A stretch of 64,000 bases of DNA from Pogona vitticeps (taxonomy: Eukaryota > Chordata > Lepidosauria > Squamata > Agamidae). The notes under the pieces are model-generated. The model had not been told where the DNA came from. It did not search any database and saw nothing but the letters and a program-made list of their open reading frames with translations. Positions within the stretch are counted from its first letter, which is position 1. Each line of letters begins with the position of its first letter. The position numbers and the translations under genes were made by a program. The stretch is taken from the NCBI RefSeq assembly GCF_051106095.1, contig NC_135788.1:38092001-38156000 (forward strand). The letters are read 5' to 3'. Positions 51,201-57,883 of this stretch are shown here, in pieces.

Positions 51201-53944
51201 TTTTCAGGTTAGGTCTTATTTTCGGGGAAACAGGGTAGCTGGTAGTCACTGATATTCACACACCCCATGAATGACCACAATCCCCCAGGTTGCCAGTTCT
51301 CAAAATATCTGATGGTAATGAATTCCATAGCTTAACTATGTGCAGTGTAAGGAAGTGCTTCCTTTTATCTGCTCTGAACCTTGCCTGTAACTCAACTCCA
51401 CATTTGTTTCAGACAGTATGATCAGAACTGCACAGAGTAAAACCACAGCTATAAAACTAGTGGTATACTCTGGTAATTATTTCTAATACAAAAGCCAGCT
51501 ATAAAGAAATATAGATCTTACATAACCTTTAGTTAGCAGCTGAGAATAGTTACTGTTTCATAAGAATTAACCTTTGACTCTGATCTAGTATACAGTATAT
51601 ACATATGAGCAATCCTGCTTGCCCTCTGACACTGTGTGTGCTTAAGTGCTTCGAGTATTGTTGCCCAGATGACATGAAATTTTTTTTAGGTCAGGGTATC
51701 AGACTTGGAAAACCTTGGTTCTATTTCCAGTTACACGCACAATTATTATATCCCATACAGATTTCATTCCTTTCAAAAAGAAATTTAAAATGCTTCACTC
51801 TCTGCTTTAGAACAGCACTGTTTATTGCACATTCGGCTATAATCCTTGTCCTTATTCCTATTAATATCTCACTTCTCCCCTCTAATAGAGGGCAAGTTTT
51901 TTATTTTCACTATACATCAACACAGCCTAAATGGACAATAATATGCATTGACCAAGTCCTCCATGAAATACTGAACTATCTTCTGTGAAATACTGATGGA
52001 TCAATATCCATTTTCATTCTTGGCACAGAATGAAAATGGGGATTGATCTCTACCCTGCTATTTTCTACTCCAGCATTTCCCAACCTGGTATCCTCTACAT
52101 ACCGGACTACGGCTTGTTTCTCCCAGCTAGCTACTTGTTACTCCCAGCCAGTAAGGCCATACTAATAGCAAAGACACGGTATCTGCAGTACAATATATTT
52201 CGATATCACTGAATAAGGGTAAATTTATACACATGATGAACACCCATATAAATGGATTGAATACAAGTCAAGGTTTCTCAAGTCATTACCGAATGACTGA
52301 CTACTGACACTGTCCTTCACAACTACCAGATCCATCTTTCAGTTCAGGGTTCAAAAGTAAAAACTGTTAATATTCTCTGTACTAATACACATTGCAGACT
52401 TTCCCATCATCCATGCCTTCATCTTTTTAACTTGTGAGAGAGAACTTGTTGCCCTCTAATGCTCCAATCTTCCCTCATTATCTCCGGGATATACAGATAT
52501 TGTGGGAATCAGAGTCAAACAATATCTGGAGGGGCTAATGGTCTCCCACTCTGTTTTACTGGAGATGTCAGAGATTAAACAGACCTTTCTGTATGAAGAA
52601 CATTTCAACTAGAAACAAAACACTGTGTTTAAGCCCCTCCTTGACAGCCTCCAGGGGAGTGTCACTTTTCACCCTTTGATTGAGGCATCTGCCTGAGCTA
52701 AAGAGAGAAAAATGCCTTCTGCTCCAATCTTGTCATGTGATAATTTTGAAATTTCTGACTTCTGCCAGCAACCAAGGAGCAGCTCAGGTATGTGCTTCCA
52801 TGCAAAGAAATGCAAGTTAATATTCAGAGGATAGCAGCTGGAGACTGCAGGCAACAGTGCATGAGAAGGGGAAACCTCTCCCCCCATATTAAATTTCAGC
52901 TCCCGTTCATTTCTTACTATGGGCTACACTGGTTGGGACCGATAGGAAATAGACTCCAACAATACTTAGAAAGCCAGAGGTTTGTAGGACCCATTTCAAA
53001 ATATGAGATACCAATATGGTATCTCCTTAGTGACTGGCTGTCTAAGAGATGCTTTCAAATGGGACGGTTTGTATTTTTGTTTTTAAATTTGCTTTTGTAA
53101 TGGTTTTACCTAACATTTTCCATATAATGTATAACATTTCCCCCAATATTTGAATAGTTCACTGTTTTTTTTGGCTTTTAATATTGTGTTTTTACAGATG
53201 TAAGCCACCTTAGATCCTTTTTTAAGAGAAAGGCACGGCAAAATATTTTAAATAAATAAGCAGATGGGACTTAAAACCTCTTGAGCAAATTCTACCAAGA
53301 TCTATTTATTTATGCCTAGAGATGGAAAAGCCTGGAGGAAAAAAACAGAAAAATTGGGGGTGGGGAAGTTCCCCCCTATTTTCCCCAAAGCATTTGGAAA
53401 ATGCATTTTCTGGAAATTTCACACCTCTAGTTATGTGCCACCCTCAGAATGGACTTATAGTGATCCTAAAAGGGCTTTCAAGGTAAGCCAGAAGTTTCAG
53501 GAGTGGTTTTACCACTTCCCCAGTGAGTTCCCACAGTCAGGTGAGGATTTAAACCCTATTCTCCAGAGTCTTAGTCCATCACTCCATCCACTACACACCA
53601 CAATGGGTCTCCCACTGGATACTGAGGTCTAGGGTAATGTTATTTCAGTTATTCCAGTTGGGAGTAGTTTTGTACTAATGACGGGGACTAATTAGCAGGA
53701 GGCACAATTCTTTGATCCAGCTGAGGTATCATTTGCTAGCCTCCTCTTCACTCCCCCCCTTTCGCGATTTTACACAGAACTGATCCTTCCCTCTCCCTGT
53801 AGGAAGGTCAACACATTTCCGATTGTCACTGAGTTGCAGAGAGTCAGAGGCAAACGTCCTTACTTGCGCCTTTAGGGCCTCCGCGATGAGTTGGGCGCCA
53901 CTGACACATTCGTCCTCTTCCTGTGGTGAACCCGGCGCAGCCAT
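20100..53944 (-). CDS. HACL1: HACL1, 2-hydroxyacyl-CoA lyase 1 (complete, 17 coding exons)
   Basis: Peroxisomal thiamine-diphosphate enzyme that cleaves 2-hydroxyacyl-CoA, including 2-hydroxyphytanoyl-CoA from phytanic-acid alpha-oxidation, to formyl-CoA and an aldehyde one carbon shorter. All 17 coding exons have AG/GT borders and phases that fit end to end: 1737 nt, 578 residues, the length I recall for human HACL1. Visible hallmarks are the N-terminal RNEQA with the expected catalytic Glu (about residue 60), the ThDP/Mg motif from [13 protein letters not shown] (about 454) to VVNNN (481-483), and [17 protein letters not shown] in the central domain. The C-terminal SNM is a non-canonical PTS1, also present in human HACL1. 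No break was found. Many introns carry repeats. A 139-bp stray copy of exon 14 sits downstream. BTD lies head to head. Confidence 0.97.
20757..20824. repeat. (ATCT)n then (GTCT)n microsatellite
   Basis: Tetranucleotide run that changes unit from ATCT to GTCT at about 20799. It adjoins a LINE 3' tail on the minus strand. Confidence 0.95.
20825..20930 (-). mobile_element. L2-type LINE 3' tail
   Basis: TATGCCACCCACTCTACCCA and TCTCTGGGTGGCTTACAACA (plus-strand reading) resemble the 3' end of the L2 copies at 24500-24560 and 57890-57940. Only about 100 bp is present, and it sits between a microsatellite and an L1 relic. Confidence 0.6.
20931..22740 (-). mobile_element. L1 LINE ORF2 relic (endonuclease and RT)
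   Basis: Minus strand. 22229-22726 is endonuclease-like ([45 protein letters not shown]). 21950-22198 is the linker. 20921-21634 is the RT N-terminal half ([47 protein letters not shown]). At least two frame breaks separate them. The segment ends before the F-x-DD block, where a different LINE tail begins. It lies in HACL1 intron 16, same sense as the gene. Confidence 0.9.
23445..23631 (-). CDS. HACL1: HACL1 exon 16
   Basis: 187 nt, acceptor TTTCAG, donor GTGAGTAG. Encodes [29 protein letters not shown] and [13 protein letters not shown] of the C-terminal ThDP-binding domain, closely matching human. Confidence 0.97.
24337..24498. repeat. Compound (GGAT)n (TTTA)n (TCTA)n microsatellite
   Basis: GGAT units (24337-24376) give way to TTTA, TCTA and TTTA units. 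The array forms the 3' end of the L2 copy that follows on the minus strand. Confidence 0.97.
24499..26340 (-). mobile_element. L2 LINE, 5'-truncated, long open RT frame
   Basis: Minus-strand frame 26323-24647 is open for 558 codons and covers the whole reverse transcriptase: [66 protein letters not shown], then the catalytic [11 protein letters not shown]. The C-terminal part reads [15 protein letters not shown] and [17 protein letters not shown]. This is the L2 clade. No endonuclease is present, so the copy is 5'-truncated. The absence of stops over 1.7 kb suggests a young insertion. It sits in HACL1 intron 15 in the same sense as the gene and ends in a tetranucleotide array. A plus-strand frame at 25136-25630 is a shadow. 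Confidence 0.93.
26596..26703 (-). CDS. HACL1: HACL1 exon 15
   Basis: 108 nt, acceptor CACTGCAG, donor GTGAGTAC. Encodes [16 protein letters not shown] and [16 protein letters not shown]. The NNN completes the ThDP/Mg-binding motif started in exon 14. Confidence 0.97.
26704..26850 (-). other. HACL1 intron 14, 147 bp with a 17-bp hairpin
   Basis: The shortest intron of the gene. It contains CTTTAATGTCAAGCAAA (26775-26791), an 8-nt loop and its exact complement (26800-26816), beginning about 35 nt from the donor. Confidence 0.9.
26851..27009 (-). CDS. HACL1: HACL1 exon 14 (ThDP-binding core)
   Basis: 159 nt, acceptor CTCACAG, donor GTAAAACC. Encodes [20 protein letters not shown] and [19 protein letters not shown]. 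The GDSAFG motif binds Mg and the ThDP diphosphate. A 139-bp piece of this exon is copied at 15608-15746. Confidence 0.97.
27742..27896 (-). CDS. HACL1: HACL1 exon 13
   Basis: 155 nt, acceptor CATTAAG, donor GTAATTTA. Encodes [19 protein letters not shown] and [20 protein letters not shown], the start of the C-terminal ThDP domain. [11 protein letters not shown] is strongly conserved. Introns 13 (27010-27741) and 12 (27897-28282) beside it show no recognisable elements. Confidence 0.97.
28283..28384 (-). CDS. HACL1: HACL1 exon 12
   Basis: 102 nt, acceptor ACTTTTAG, donor GTACTGTG. Encodes [19 protein letters not shown] and [15 protein letters not shown]. This is the least conserved stretch against human, as expected for a linker. 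Confidence 0.93.
28661..28745. repeat. 40-bp near-perfect hairpin in HACL1 intron 11
   Basis: Left arm 28661-28700 (GCTCTTGTGGTCATCCATTG onward), 5-nt loop, right arm 28706-28745. One mismatch and one G-U pair in 40. A third partial copy (CATCATTGTGATGTGTGAAT) follows at 28748-28779, 50 bp after its equivalent at 28698. Confidence 0.95.
29077..29478. mobile_element. Tigger-like TA-flanked element, copy 2
   Basis: CAGTGGTGCCTCGCTTAGCG at the left and CTATGCGAGGCACCACTG at the right, flanked by TA. It contains the phrase TAATCCGTTCC typical of this group. Interior motif repeats are variants of GCATAGCGAA. A minus-strand frame inside is not a gene. It lies in HACL1 intron 11. Confidence 0.78.
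29674..29757 (-). CDS. HACL1: HACL1 exon 11
   Basis: 84 nt, acceptor GTGACAG, donor GTAATGTA. Encodes [19 protein letters not shown] and GDIRAVSEQ, end of the middle domain. Confidence 0.97.
30540..30740 (+). repeat. SINE-like dispersed repeat next to exon 10
   Basis: The phrases AAGTTGATCCCAATTTATGG (30547) and GGGGAATCCAACTCCTGACC recall a common amniote tRNA-derived repeat with a related fragment at 53435-53620. It ends within about 30 bp of the exon 10 donor. Boundaries and family are uncertain. Confidence 0.4.
30768..30873 (-). CDS. HACL1: HACL1 exon 10
   Basis: 106 nt, acceptor TCTGTTAG, donor GTATTCAA. Encodes [20 protein letters not shown] and [15 protein letters not shown], part of the middle (nucleotide-binding-like) domain. 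Confidence 0.97.
31145..31245 (+). repeat. Short tandem repeat, unit about 28 bp
   Basis: Four imperfect units of the form AATTAAAACAAGGGTCTCTC plus TTTTGCAT. The last unit grades into the dispersed repeat that follows. In HACL1 intron 9. Confidence 0.85.
31264..31490 (+). repeat. Interspersed repeat, copy B
   Basis: Matches 785-997 over its length (CTTGTCCAGCAGGCTGAGGC to GGGACTGAAGGATGCG). The 28-bp tandem repeat just before it shares the GGGTCTCT word, so the array may have grown from the edge of this element. Confidence 0.65.
32161..32296 (-). CDS. HACL1: HACL1 exon 9
   Basis: 136 nt, acceptor CTCCTTAG, donor GTAAATAA. Encodes [18 protein letters not shown] and [20 protein letters not shown]. 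The [13 protein letters not shown] block is a hallmark of this enzyme group. Confidence 0.97.
32895..33001 (+). repeat. Half copy of the palindromic repeat family
   Basis: GGTTGTTGTGGGTTTTCCGG, GTTCTGAAGGTTGTTCTTCC and GTGGCCGGCATCTTCAGAGG match the left half of 36216-36440. A short minus-strand relic of the same family is at 43690-43730. Confidence 0.8.
33235..33347 (-). CDS. HACL1: HACL1 exon 8
   Basis: 113 nt, acceptor CTTCCAG, donor GTAATCTT. Encodes [20 protein letters not shown] and [11 protein letters not shown], start of the middle domain. Confidence 0.97.
34124..34218 (-). CDS. HACL1: HACL1 exon 7
   Basis: 95 nt, acceptor CAATGCAG, donor GTGAGTCC. Encodes [20 protein letters not shown] and [12 protein letters not shown]. 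GRPGxxYVDIP is typical of ThDP-dependent enzymes. Confidence 0.97.
35616..35693 (-). CDS. HACL1: HACL1 exon 6
   Basis: 78 nt, acceptor TTTCTAG, donor GTATGAAA. Encodes [20 protein letters not shown] and PAVIEK. Confidence 0.97.
35933..36620 (+). repeat. 5' LTR (with a nested palindromic insertion)
   Basis: About 460 bp of LTR plus a 225-bp insertion. It matches the 3' LTR closely and ends near GACGCAACCA, after which a primer-binding region would begin. The first few bases are less certain because the two LTR starts differ. Confidence 0.85.
36216..36440. mobile_element. Palindromic repeat nested in the 5' LTR, 12-13 bp target duplication
   Basis: The left half (GGTTGTTGTGGGTTTTTCGG to GGCCGGCATCTTCAGAG) is mirrored as inverse complement by the right half, around a short centre CACAAGGTGCTGTC. 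It is flanked by AATCTCTGTAAT on both sides (36204-36215, 36441-36452). The empty site is visible in the 3' LTR near 40568-40579. Family not identified; a long target duplication with an inverted pair would fit a Penelope-like or other retro-inserted element better than a cut-and-paste MITE, but this is inference. Confidence 0.85.
36990..38265 (+). mobile_element. gag region of the LTR fossil
   Basis: Contains a charged coiled-coil part with repeated EARRMAAEQ-like words, a capsid segment resembling SCAN domains ([24 protein letters not shown]), and a CX2CX4HX4C zinc knuckle ([14 protein letters not shown]). SCAN domains of vertebrate zinc-finger proteins are known to derive from such Gmr1-like gag. 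It is a broken fossil. Confidence 0.85.
38335..38847 (+). mobile_element. Protease region of the LTR fossil
   Basis: The retropepsin-type active-site context [15 protein letters not shown] is visible, with LLGWDLI further on as the expected C-terminal block. Only this part of pol and a short RNase H-like [11 protein letters not shown] piece (39766-39800) are recognised. Confidence 0.85.
40308..40748 (+). repeat. 3' LTR
   Basis: Begins after the purine tract AAGGGGGAGG and ends ACGCAACA before ATGAC. It carries an AATAAA within CAATAAACCAAAG and lacks the palindromic insertion found in its partner. Confidence 0.88.
41811..41883 (-). CDS. HACL1: HACL1 exon 5
   Basis: 73 nt, acceptor CTTTTCAG, donor GTAGACGG. 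Encodes [20 protein letters not shown] and EFPQ, near identical to human. Confidence 0.97.
41884..43463 (-). other. HACL1 intron 4, no feature recognised
   Basis: 1.6 kb of AT-rich sequence. Short open frames only. Confidence 0.5.
43464..43544 (-). CDS. HACL1: HACL1 exon 4
   Basis: 81 nt, acceptor GCATCCAG, donor GTAATGAA. Encodes [20 protein letters not shown] and NANMNC. [15 protein letters not shown] is a core motif of the N-terminal ThDP pyrimidine-binding domain. Confidence 0.97.
43545..45618 (-). other. HACL1 intron 3
   Basis: 2.1 kb. Contains a short relic of the palindromic repeat family at about 43690-43730 and otherwise nothing I recognise. Confidence 0.5.
45619..45659 (-). CDS. 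HACL1: HACL1 exon 3 (41 nt)
   Basis: Acceptor TCGATAG, donor GTAAGATG. Encodes [13 protein letters not shown] plus two bases of Arg. The human peptide has Cys where this has Ser at the second position. The exon is shorter than typical small exons, but phases on both sides fit. Confidence 0.95.
45744..45858. mobile_element. hAT (Charlie/Buster-like) MITE
   Basis: Inverted-repeat body (CCCCAGATGTTCTTGGACTA; GATTTCTGGGAGATGAAGTC) ending in CACTG. Flanked by CTTTAAAC at 45736-45743 and 45859-45866. In HACL1 intron 2. Confidence 0.78.
46240..46558 (+). mobile_element. L2-type LINE 3' end
   Basis: Ends in GTAAGCCGCCCCGAGTAGAC, then GACGGGGTATACGTCCAAATAAAG, the usual reptile L2-type 3' end. The upstream part keeps the frame end ([12 protein letters not shown]..). 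It contains a 25-bp direct tandem duplication at 46336-46385. Confidence 0.65.
46336..46385 (+). repeat. 25-bp perfect tandem duplication
   Basis: CCCTCCAGTCAATTAATTGA plus TCTTT occurs twice in tandem (46336-46360, 46361-46385) inside the L2 3' end. Confidence 0.95.
47151..47286. mobile_element. hAT (Charlie/Buster-like) MITE
   Basis: Starts CAGTGGTTTTCAAACTGGGC and ends with the near complement TTTGAAAACTACTG, the Charlie-type end. Flanked by CTATAGGA at 47143-47150 and 47287-47294. 136 bp, in HACL1 intron 2. Confidence 0.85.
48255..48293. repeat. (CA)n microsatellite
   Basis: About 19 uninterrupted CA units in HACL1 intron 2. Confidence 0.95.
48300..50616 (-). other. HACL1 intron 2, 5' part
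   Basis: Mostly unrecognised. Remnants of the small hAT-like inverted-repeat family are at about 49748-49812 (CCTCCAGATGTTGTTCAACT) and 50276-50380 (TTGGACTACAACTACCAGAA). No exon is missed here, because exons 2 and 3 join in phase. Confidence 0.5.
50617..50721 (-). CDS. HACL1: HACL1 exon 2 (catalytic Glu)
   Basis: 105 nt, acceptor TTTCAG, donor GTAAGTAT. Encodes [20 protein letters not shown] and [15 protein letters not shown]. The Glu in RNEQA is the expected ThDP-activating residue. Confidence 0.97.
50956..51235. mobile_element. TA-flanked TIR element (AATAAGAC family)
   Basis: CTGTGTTTCCCCGAAAATAA at the left and TTATTTTCGGGGAAACAG at the right are inverse complements, flanked by TA. 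Interior repeats of GGGCTTATTTT echo the ends. In HACL1 intron 1. Probably Tc1/mariner-type. Confidence 0.8.
51999..52048. repeat. 22-bp inverted repeat, 6-nt loop
   Basis: Arms 51999-52020 and 52027-52048 pair with two mismatches, and the inner 13 bp (CCATTTTCATTCT) is perfect. In HACL1 intron 1. Confidence 0.9.
52900..53265 (+). mobile_element. CR1/L2-type LINE 3' end
   Basis: Ends GTAAGCCACCTTAGATCC, AAAGGCACGGCAAAATATTT and AAATAAATAA, the typical last bases of a reptile CR1/L2-type element. The upstream 300 bp is degenerate. In HACL1 intron 1, antisense to the gene. Confidence 0.5.
53864..53944 (-). CDS. HACL1: HACL1 exon 1, start codon
   Basis: 27 codons from ATG to the donor [32 protein letters not shown] and AEALKAQ. 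VSGAxxIAxALKxQ matches human, while the first dozen residues differ, as expected for this variable end. The ATG is in a CpG-rich context. Confidence 0.95.
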
Positions 53945-54180
53945 CGCGTCCCCTCTGTTCTCCTAAGAGCGCCAGGACCCGGAGCAGCCAATTACCTTAT
54001 GCTGAGGTGCGTGGCCCTGGACCAATGAGAAACAGTCTGCGTTCTGATGGACACATGCTCCGTTCAGTAAGAAGGAAGGTGGGCGTAGTCAGTGGGGAAA
54101 ATGGCGTTCACTTAAGTGGGCGTAGCTAAAAGAAGGGTTCTTTCTGGCCGGGGCCGGAAGGGGCGAGCGGAAAAGGTATC
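53945..54180. promoter_or_regulatory. Shared HACL1/BTD promoter region
   Basis: Between the HACL1 start and a plus-strand splice donor candidate (CGGAAAAG|GTATCT at 54174). It has more CpG than its surroundings, two CCAAT-type boxes (AGCCAAT at 53985-53991; ACCAATGA at 54021-54028), two GTGGGCG boxes (near 54080 and 54116) and an AAAATGGCG YY1-like site near 54099. No TATA box. A head-to-head HACL1-BTD pair is the arrangement in mammals. Start sites are inferred, not seen. Confidence 0.6.
54060..54175 (+). other. BTD: Candidate BTD exon 1 (5' UTR)
   Basis: CpG-rich sequence ending at a fair donor AAAAG|GTATCT on the plus strand, in the right place for a non-coding first exon of BTD. There is no direct evidence of transcription. 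Confidence 0.35.
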
Positions 54181-54839
54181 TCTGGTTGGTGGTGGGTTGA
54201 TTGATTGGTCGTGCTAAGGTAGCCCGATGAAAGAGACAGTAATAATGGTAATATAGAGATCGAGTGACTGTGATAATACGAATAGGAGAAATCAGACACA
54301 GTGGTTTGGGTGATGCAGAATGATAAAGCTATGGGCTGCATCCAGATTTAGTCTTATTGAAGACTCTCCCCATTGAAATCAATACTGTATCGCTTAGTCT
54401 AATTAATATGAATTGTTACCCTGTGAATATTATTATCTCTAGATGCACATTAGTATTAAAAAATAGGGGGTGCCTTTGTGGTGTAGCATGGCGACACGAC
54501 ATCGAGGTTGGTTTGGCTTTTCTGAAATTCTGCTAGGGCGTGTGTAGTTAAATAATCGCTGAGCGGTTTCTGAAAAACGAGGCCGTTAAAAGCAAAAAAA
54601 AAAAAATTATTAGCACTTGTCGACAGATGAGCTTATAGAGGCTGTTACATTCTTAGACTCTGATAAGAGTAAAATGTTCCCTCTCGATTTGCTTACCTTG
54701 AGGCAGCAGGTTCAACAAAGCATATATGCTAACGCAGCAGATTTGCTATGAGAAATGGCTAAGGTGAAAATCCCCACGCAAGGGCGGATATATTTGTGTG
54801 ATTATTCCTAAATATGGTTATATTTAAATTTTAAAAAAA

Positions 54840-54910
54840 CAACAACACAGACGTTGTCTAGAGGGGCGGGGTAAAAATCGAATAAAATAAATAAATAAAT
54901 AAATAAAAAA
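54840..54910 (+). mobile_element. LINE 3' tail fragment
   Basis: GTTGTCTAGAGGGGCGGGGT followed by AAATAAATAAATAAAT is the same L2-type tail as at 46500-46558. In BTD intron 1. Confidence 0.55.
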
Positions 54911-56697
54911 CCACAATCTCTGAACTATTTTAGTGACTGACTCTGTTTTGCCTTGGCTTTATGCCCCATCTGTTAGGTTATGACTCTCATGCCTGCCCCT
55001 TTTGTGGCTTGGAATGGAGTATAGCCTAGTCATACTTCAGTTCTAGCAAAATCGTCAGGTCTTAAGTTCATCATGGCTAATTTGTCCAGTAGATTGTGAG
55101 TGAAGAATGATTAACTTAACACTGGATCCAGTCCATGATATGGTCAGGCCGTATGTGGCTTTTCTATACTAAGTATAAAAGTAGTTAAATTGCTTGTGTA
55201 AAACTTTTTTTTTTTTTTTTTTTTTTTTGCAAAGGAACCATATAGGAATGCTTAGATAAAATCCTAAACCTTCATTGTGGTTTAAAGGCAGTTACTCATT
55301 ACTTTACAACCGTTCAGACATTATTGGATAACGGTTTACTGAATAAAAATAACCAGATGCACATCTTTTTGCCATGATTGTTTAGTGTTTTTGATTCAGA
55401 GGCATGAGCCTGCAGTGGAAGCATATATTCTCCACCGTTTAGTGAGGCTACACCCATGCAATAAAAAAAGTTGAACATTACAGTGTTGTTGCAGAAGAAG
55501 TGAAGTCATCTTATGTGAAGTCATAACGGATAATATATATTTAAGTAGTAGAAAAAAAATTATTACTTTATTTTTACTTATTTGTAATTTGTAACTAGTA
55601 GCTAATTGTTTCCAAGTTCTGCTCAGAAGTTAGCCCTCTTGAGTTTAATGGTTATTCTTAGGAAAAATAATATATTGTATAGGATTGCCTCCATAGTTTG
55701 GGTTTTAGTACATTCAAATGCCAAACATACTTTTTGTGATGAATGTAACTCTGGGCAGCTTTCCCATCTCTTAAATACAACACTTTTCCCTTTGACTTTC
55801 CTGTGGCTCTATCCTTGTCCTAAACACTGTAATCCTATTTATCATTAAAGCAGTTGCTTAATGTTCATTCTGGCTCACAGTGTTTGTGGTAACTCCATTA
55901 ACAGAAGGCTTTGTGACATCACTGAATGGATTGTGCCAAGTGCTTCCAGCTTACATTTCCTATATGCAGCAGTGGGCTGTTGGCTTTCAAAGGAAACTGG
56001 CCATCTCAGCTGTCCAACTCTCTTGTAGACAAAAACCAACCTTTTAAAGATCTGTATAACCTAACATGAAAACCAACCTTACTTCGTATATGGAAAAACA
56101 GAGACAAATCATGTTCTTAGTGCTGGGCATTTAATAGCAATTAATGTATGAAATAAATATTTTCTTAATGTCCTAAAACTCTGGTAATTCTTTTAAAAAA
56201 ATCTTATTTTATATTCAGATGTGTAGAAAAAACAAAAACTTTTCTGATACAAAATAACCCATGGAATGATAGTGAAGATATGAATGTTCTACAGACATTC
56301 TAGTACAGGAGTGAGCAAAGTGCTGTTCTGTAAGCACCTCAACACTACAATTCCTATCAGTACTAGCCAGCATAGCTAATAGAATAGAATGATGGGAGTC
56401 ACAGCCCAGCAACAACCGGGTGTGTGTGTGTCATACTTTTACCACTCCTCTTCTAGCATGCTTTTGCATACAATTCCAAAAGCAAGCATGCATTTTATAC
56501 AAGAGATCAGAGGGAACAGCAGGATTTCCACCACCCTTTTGGGAAAAGGGAATAGAGGGGCATCCTCTAGCCTTTCTGTGAGCTGGGACCTGGCTGTTTG
56601 CAGACTGGATCAGGACCACAGGTGGATCTTCTGATCCTCTGTAGTACGTACTACTTAGGCTTATCTGCATGGTTTATTAAATGGCTTGGTTCTAGAA
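54911..56697 (+). other. BTD intron 1, little recognised
   Basis: Contains a poly(T) run of about 25 at 55206-55229 and a weak hAT-like MITE remnant at about 56316-56405. No exon or RNA gene is seen. Confidence 0.4.
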
Positions 56698-56831
56698 CAG
56701 TGATTCCCAACCTTGAGTACCCCATATGTTTTTGGACTAACATTCTCAGAAGTCTTCACCACTAGCTGTGGTGGGGTTTCTGGGAGCTGCAGTTCAAGAA
56801 CACCTGGGTCACCCAAGGTTCGGAACTGCTG
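56698..56831. mobile_element. hAT (Charlie/Buster-like) MITE, left of a pair
   Basis: CAGTGATTCCCAACCTTGAG at the left, ACCCAAGGTTCGGAACTGCTG at the right. Flanks are TTCTAGAA (56690-56697) and CTCTAGAG (56832-56839), six of eight bases equal. Confidence 0.75.
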
Positions 56832-56839
56832 CTCTAGAG

Positions 56840-56975
56840 TAGTGGTGTCGAACTGTGGCCCTCCAGATGTTCTTGGACTTCAGCTCCCAGAAGCCTTCAC
56901 CACCACCTCTGCTGGCCAGGATTTCTGGGAGTTGAAGGCCAAGAATATCTGGAGGGCCACAGTTCGACACCACTG
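56840..56975. mobile_element. hAT (Charlie/Buster-like) MITE, right of a pair
   Basis: TAGTGGTGTCGAACTGTGGC at the left, CCACAGTTCGACACCACTG at the right, near-perfect long arms. Flanked by CTCTAGAG at 56832-56839 and 56976-56983. The left flank is also the right flank of the preceding MITE. Confidence 0.85.
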
Positions 56976-57741
56976 CTCTAGAGGGATCTTTCAGTGAAAA
57001 AGAAACACCTCAGTTCACTTGTGTAAGTGCCTCTTGCAATATTTGCCAGCCTTTCTCCTCTTGCTGCCATTTCCTGTACCAGATTCCAGCCCAGACAATT
57101 TCCGGAATTAAGAGTGGCCTTTCAGGAGTGGCAGAGGAAGTTCCAAGTGAATAGGGAACCCTCACAGCATGAGCAGAGGTATGCTCACATTTCTATAGAT
57201 CAAGGTTGAATTTTTTTTGGGGGGGGGTTGCACTTCTTTAACACTTCTTAAGTTTTCCATTGTGAGGTCAATGAACTTTAAGAAAGAAAAATAATATTAG
57301 CCCCAATGGAGGCAGTCTTGCTATTTTCTCTAGTAAGCACAACTTCTTTCTTTGTTCCCCAAACCAAAAGATGCACCTGTTCTCAGTACAGTATAGAAGA
57401 ATTAAGGGACATGTTTTACATGTCATGTTCAATAAGCACCTAGCTCCCAGTCAGTCTCTGGTTTGCACAGAGAAATGTTTAATAGTTTGAGAACATCTCT
57501 TACTGTTTTCACAAGAAGTAATGCTGGATAGTGCACACTGTTCCGCGTCTTCCATCTCTGATTTGTGGCCTGTCAGAGAAAGTTGGTGTCAGCAGACTTC
57601 TGCCCAGAACCCTGGACATCTTTTACAGAATCTGTCACATAAATTTTCTTCAGAAATGATGGTGCTGGATATTAAACCAGCCATCCTGAAATAGCAAGAT
57701 TATGTTGCTGGAATACATTCAGTGTTTCAAACAGGTTAACA

Positions 57742-57883
<142 letters not shown>

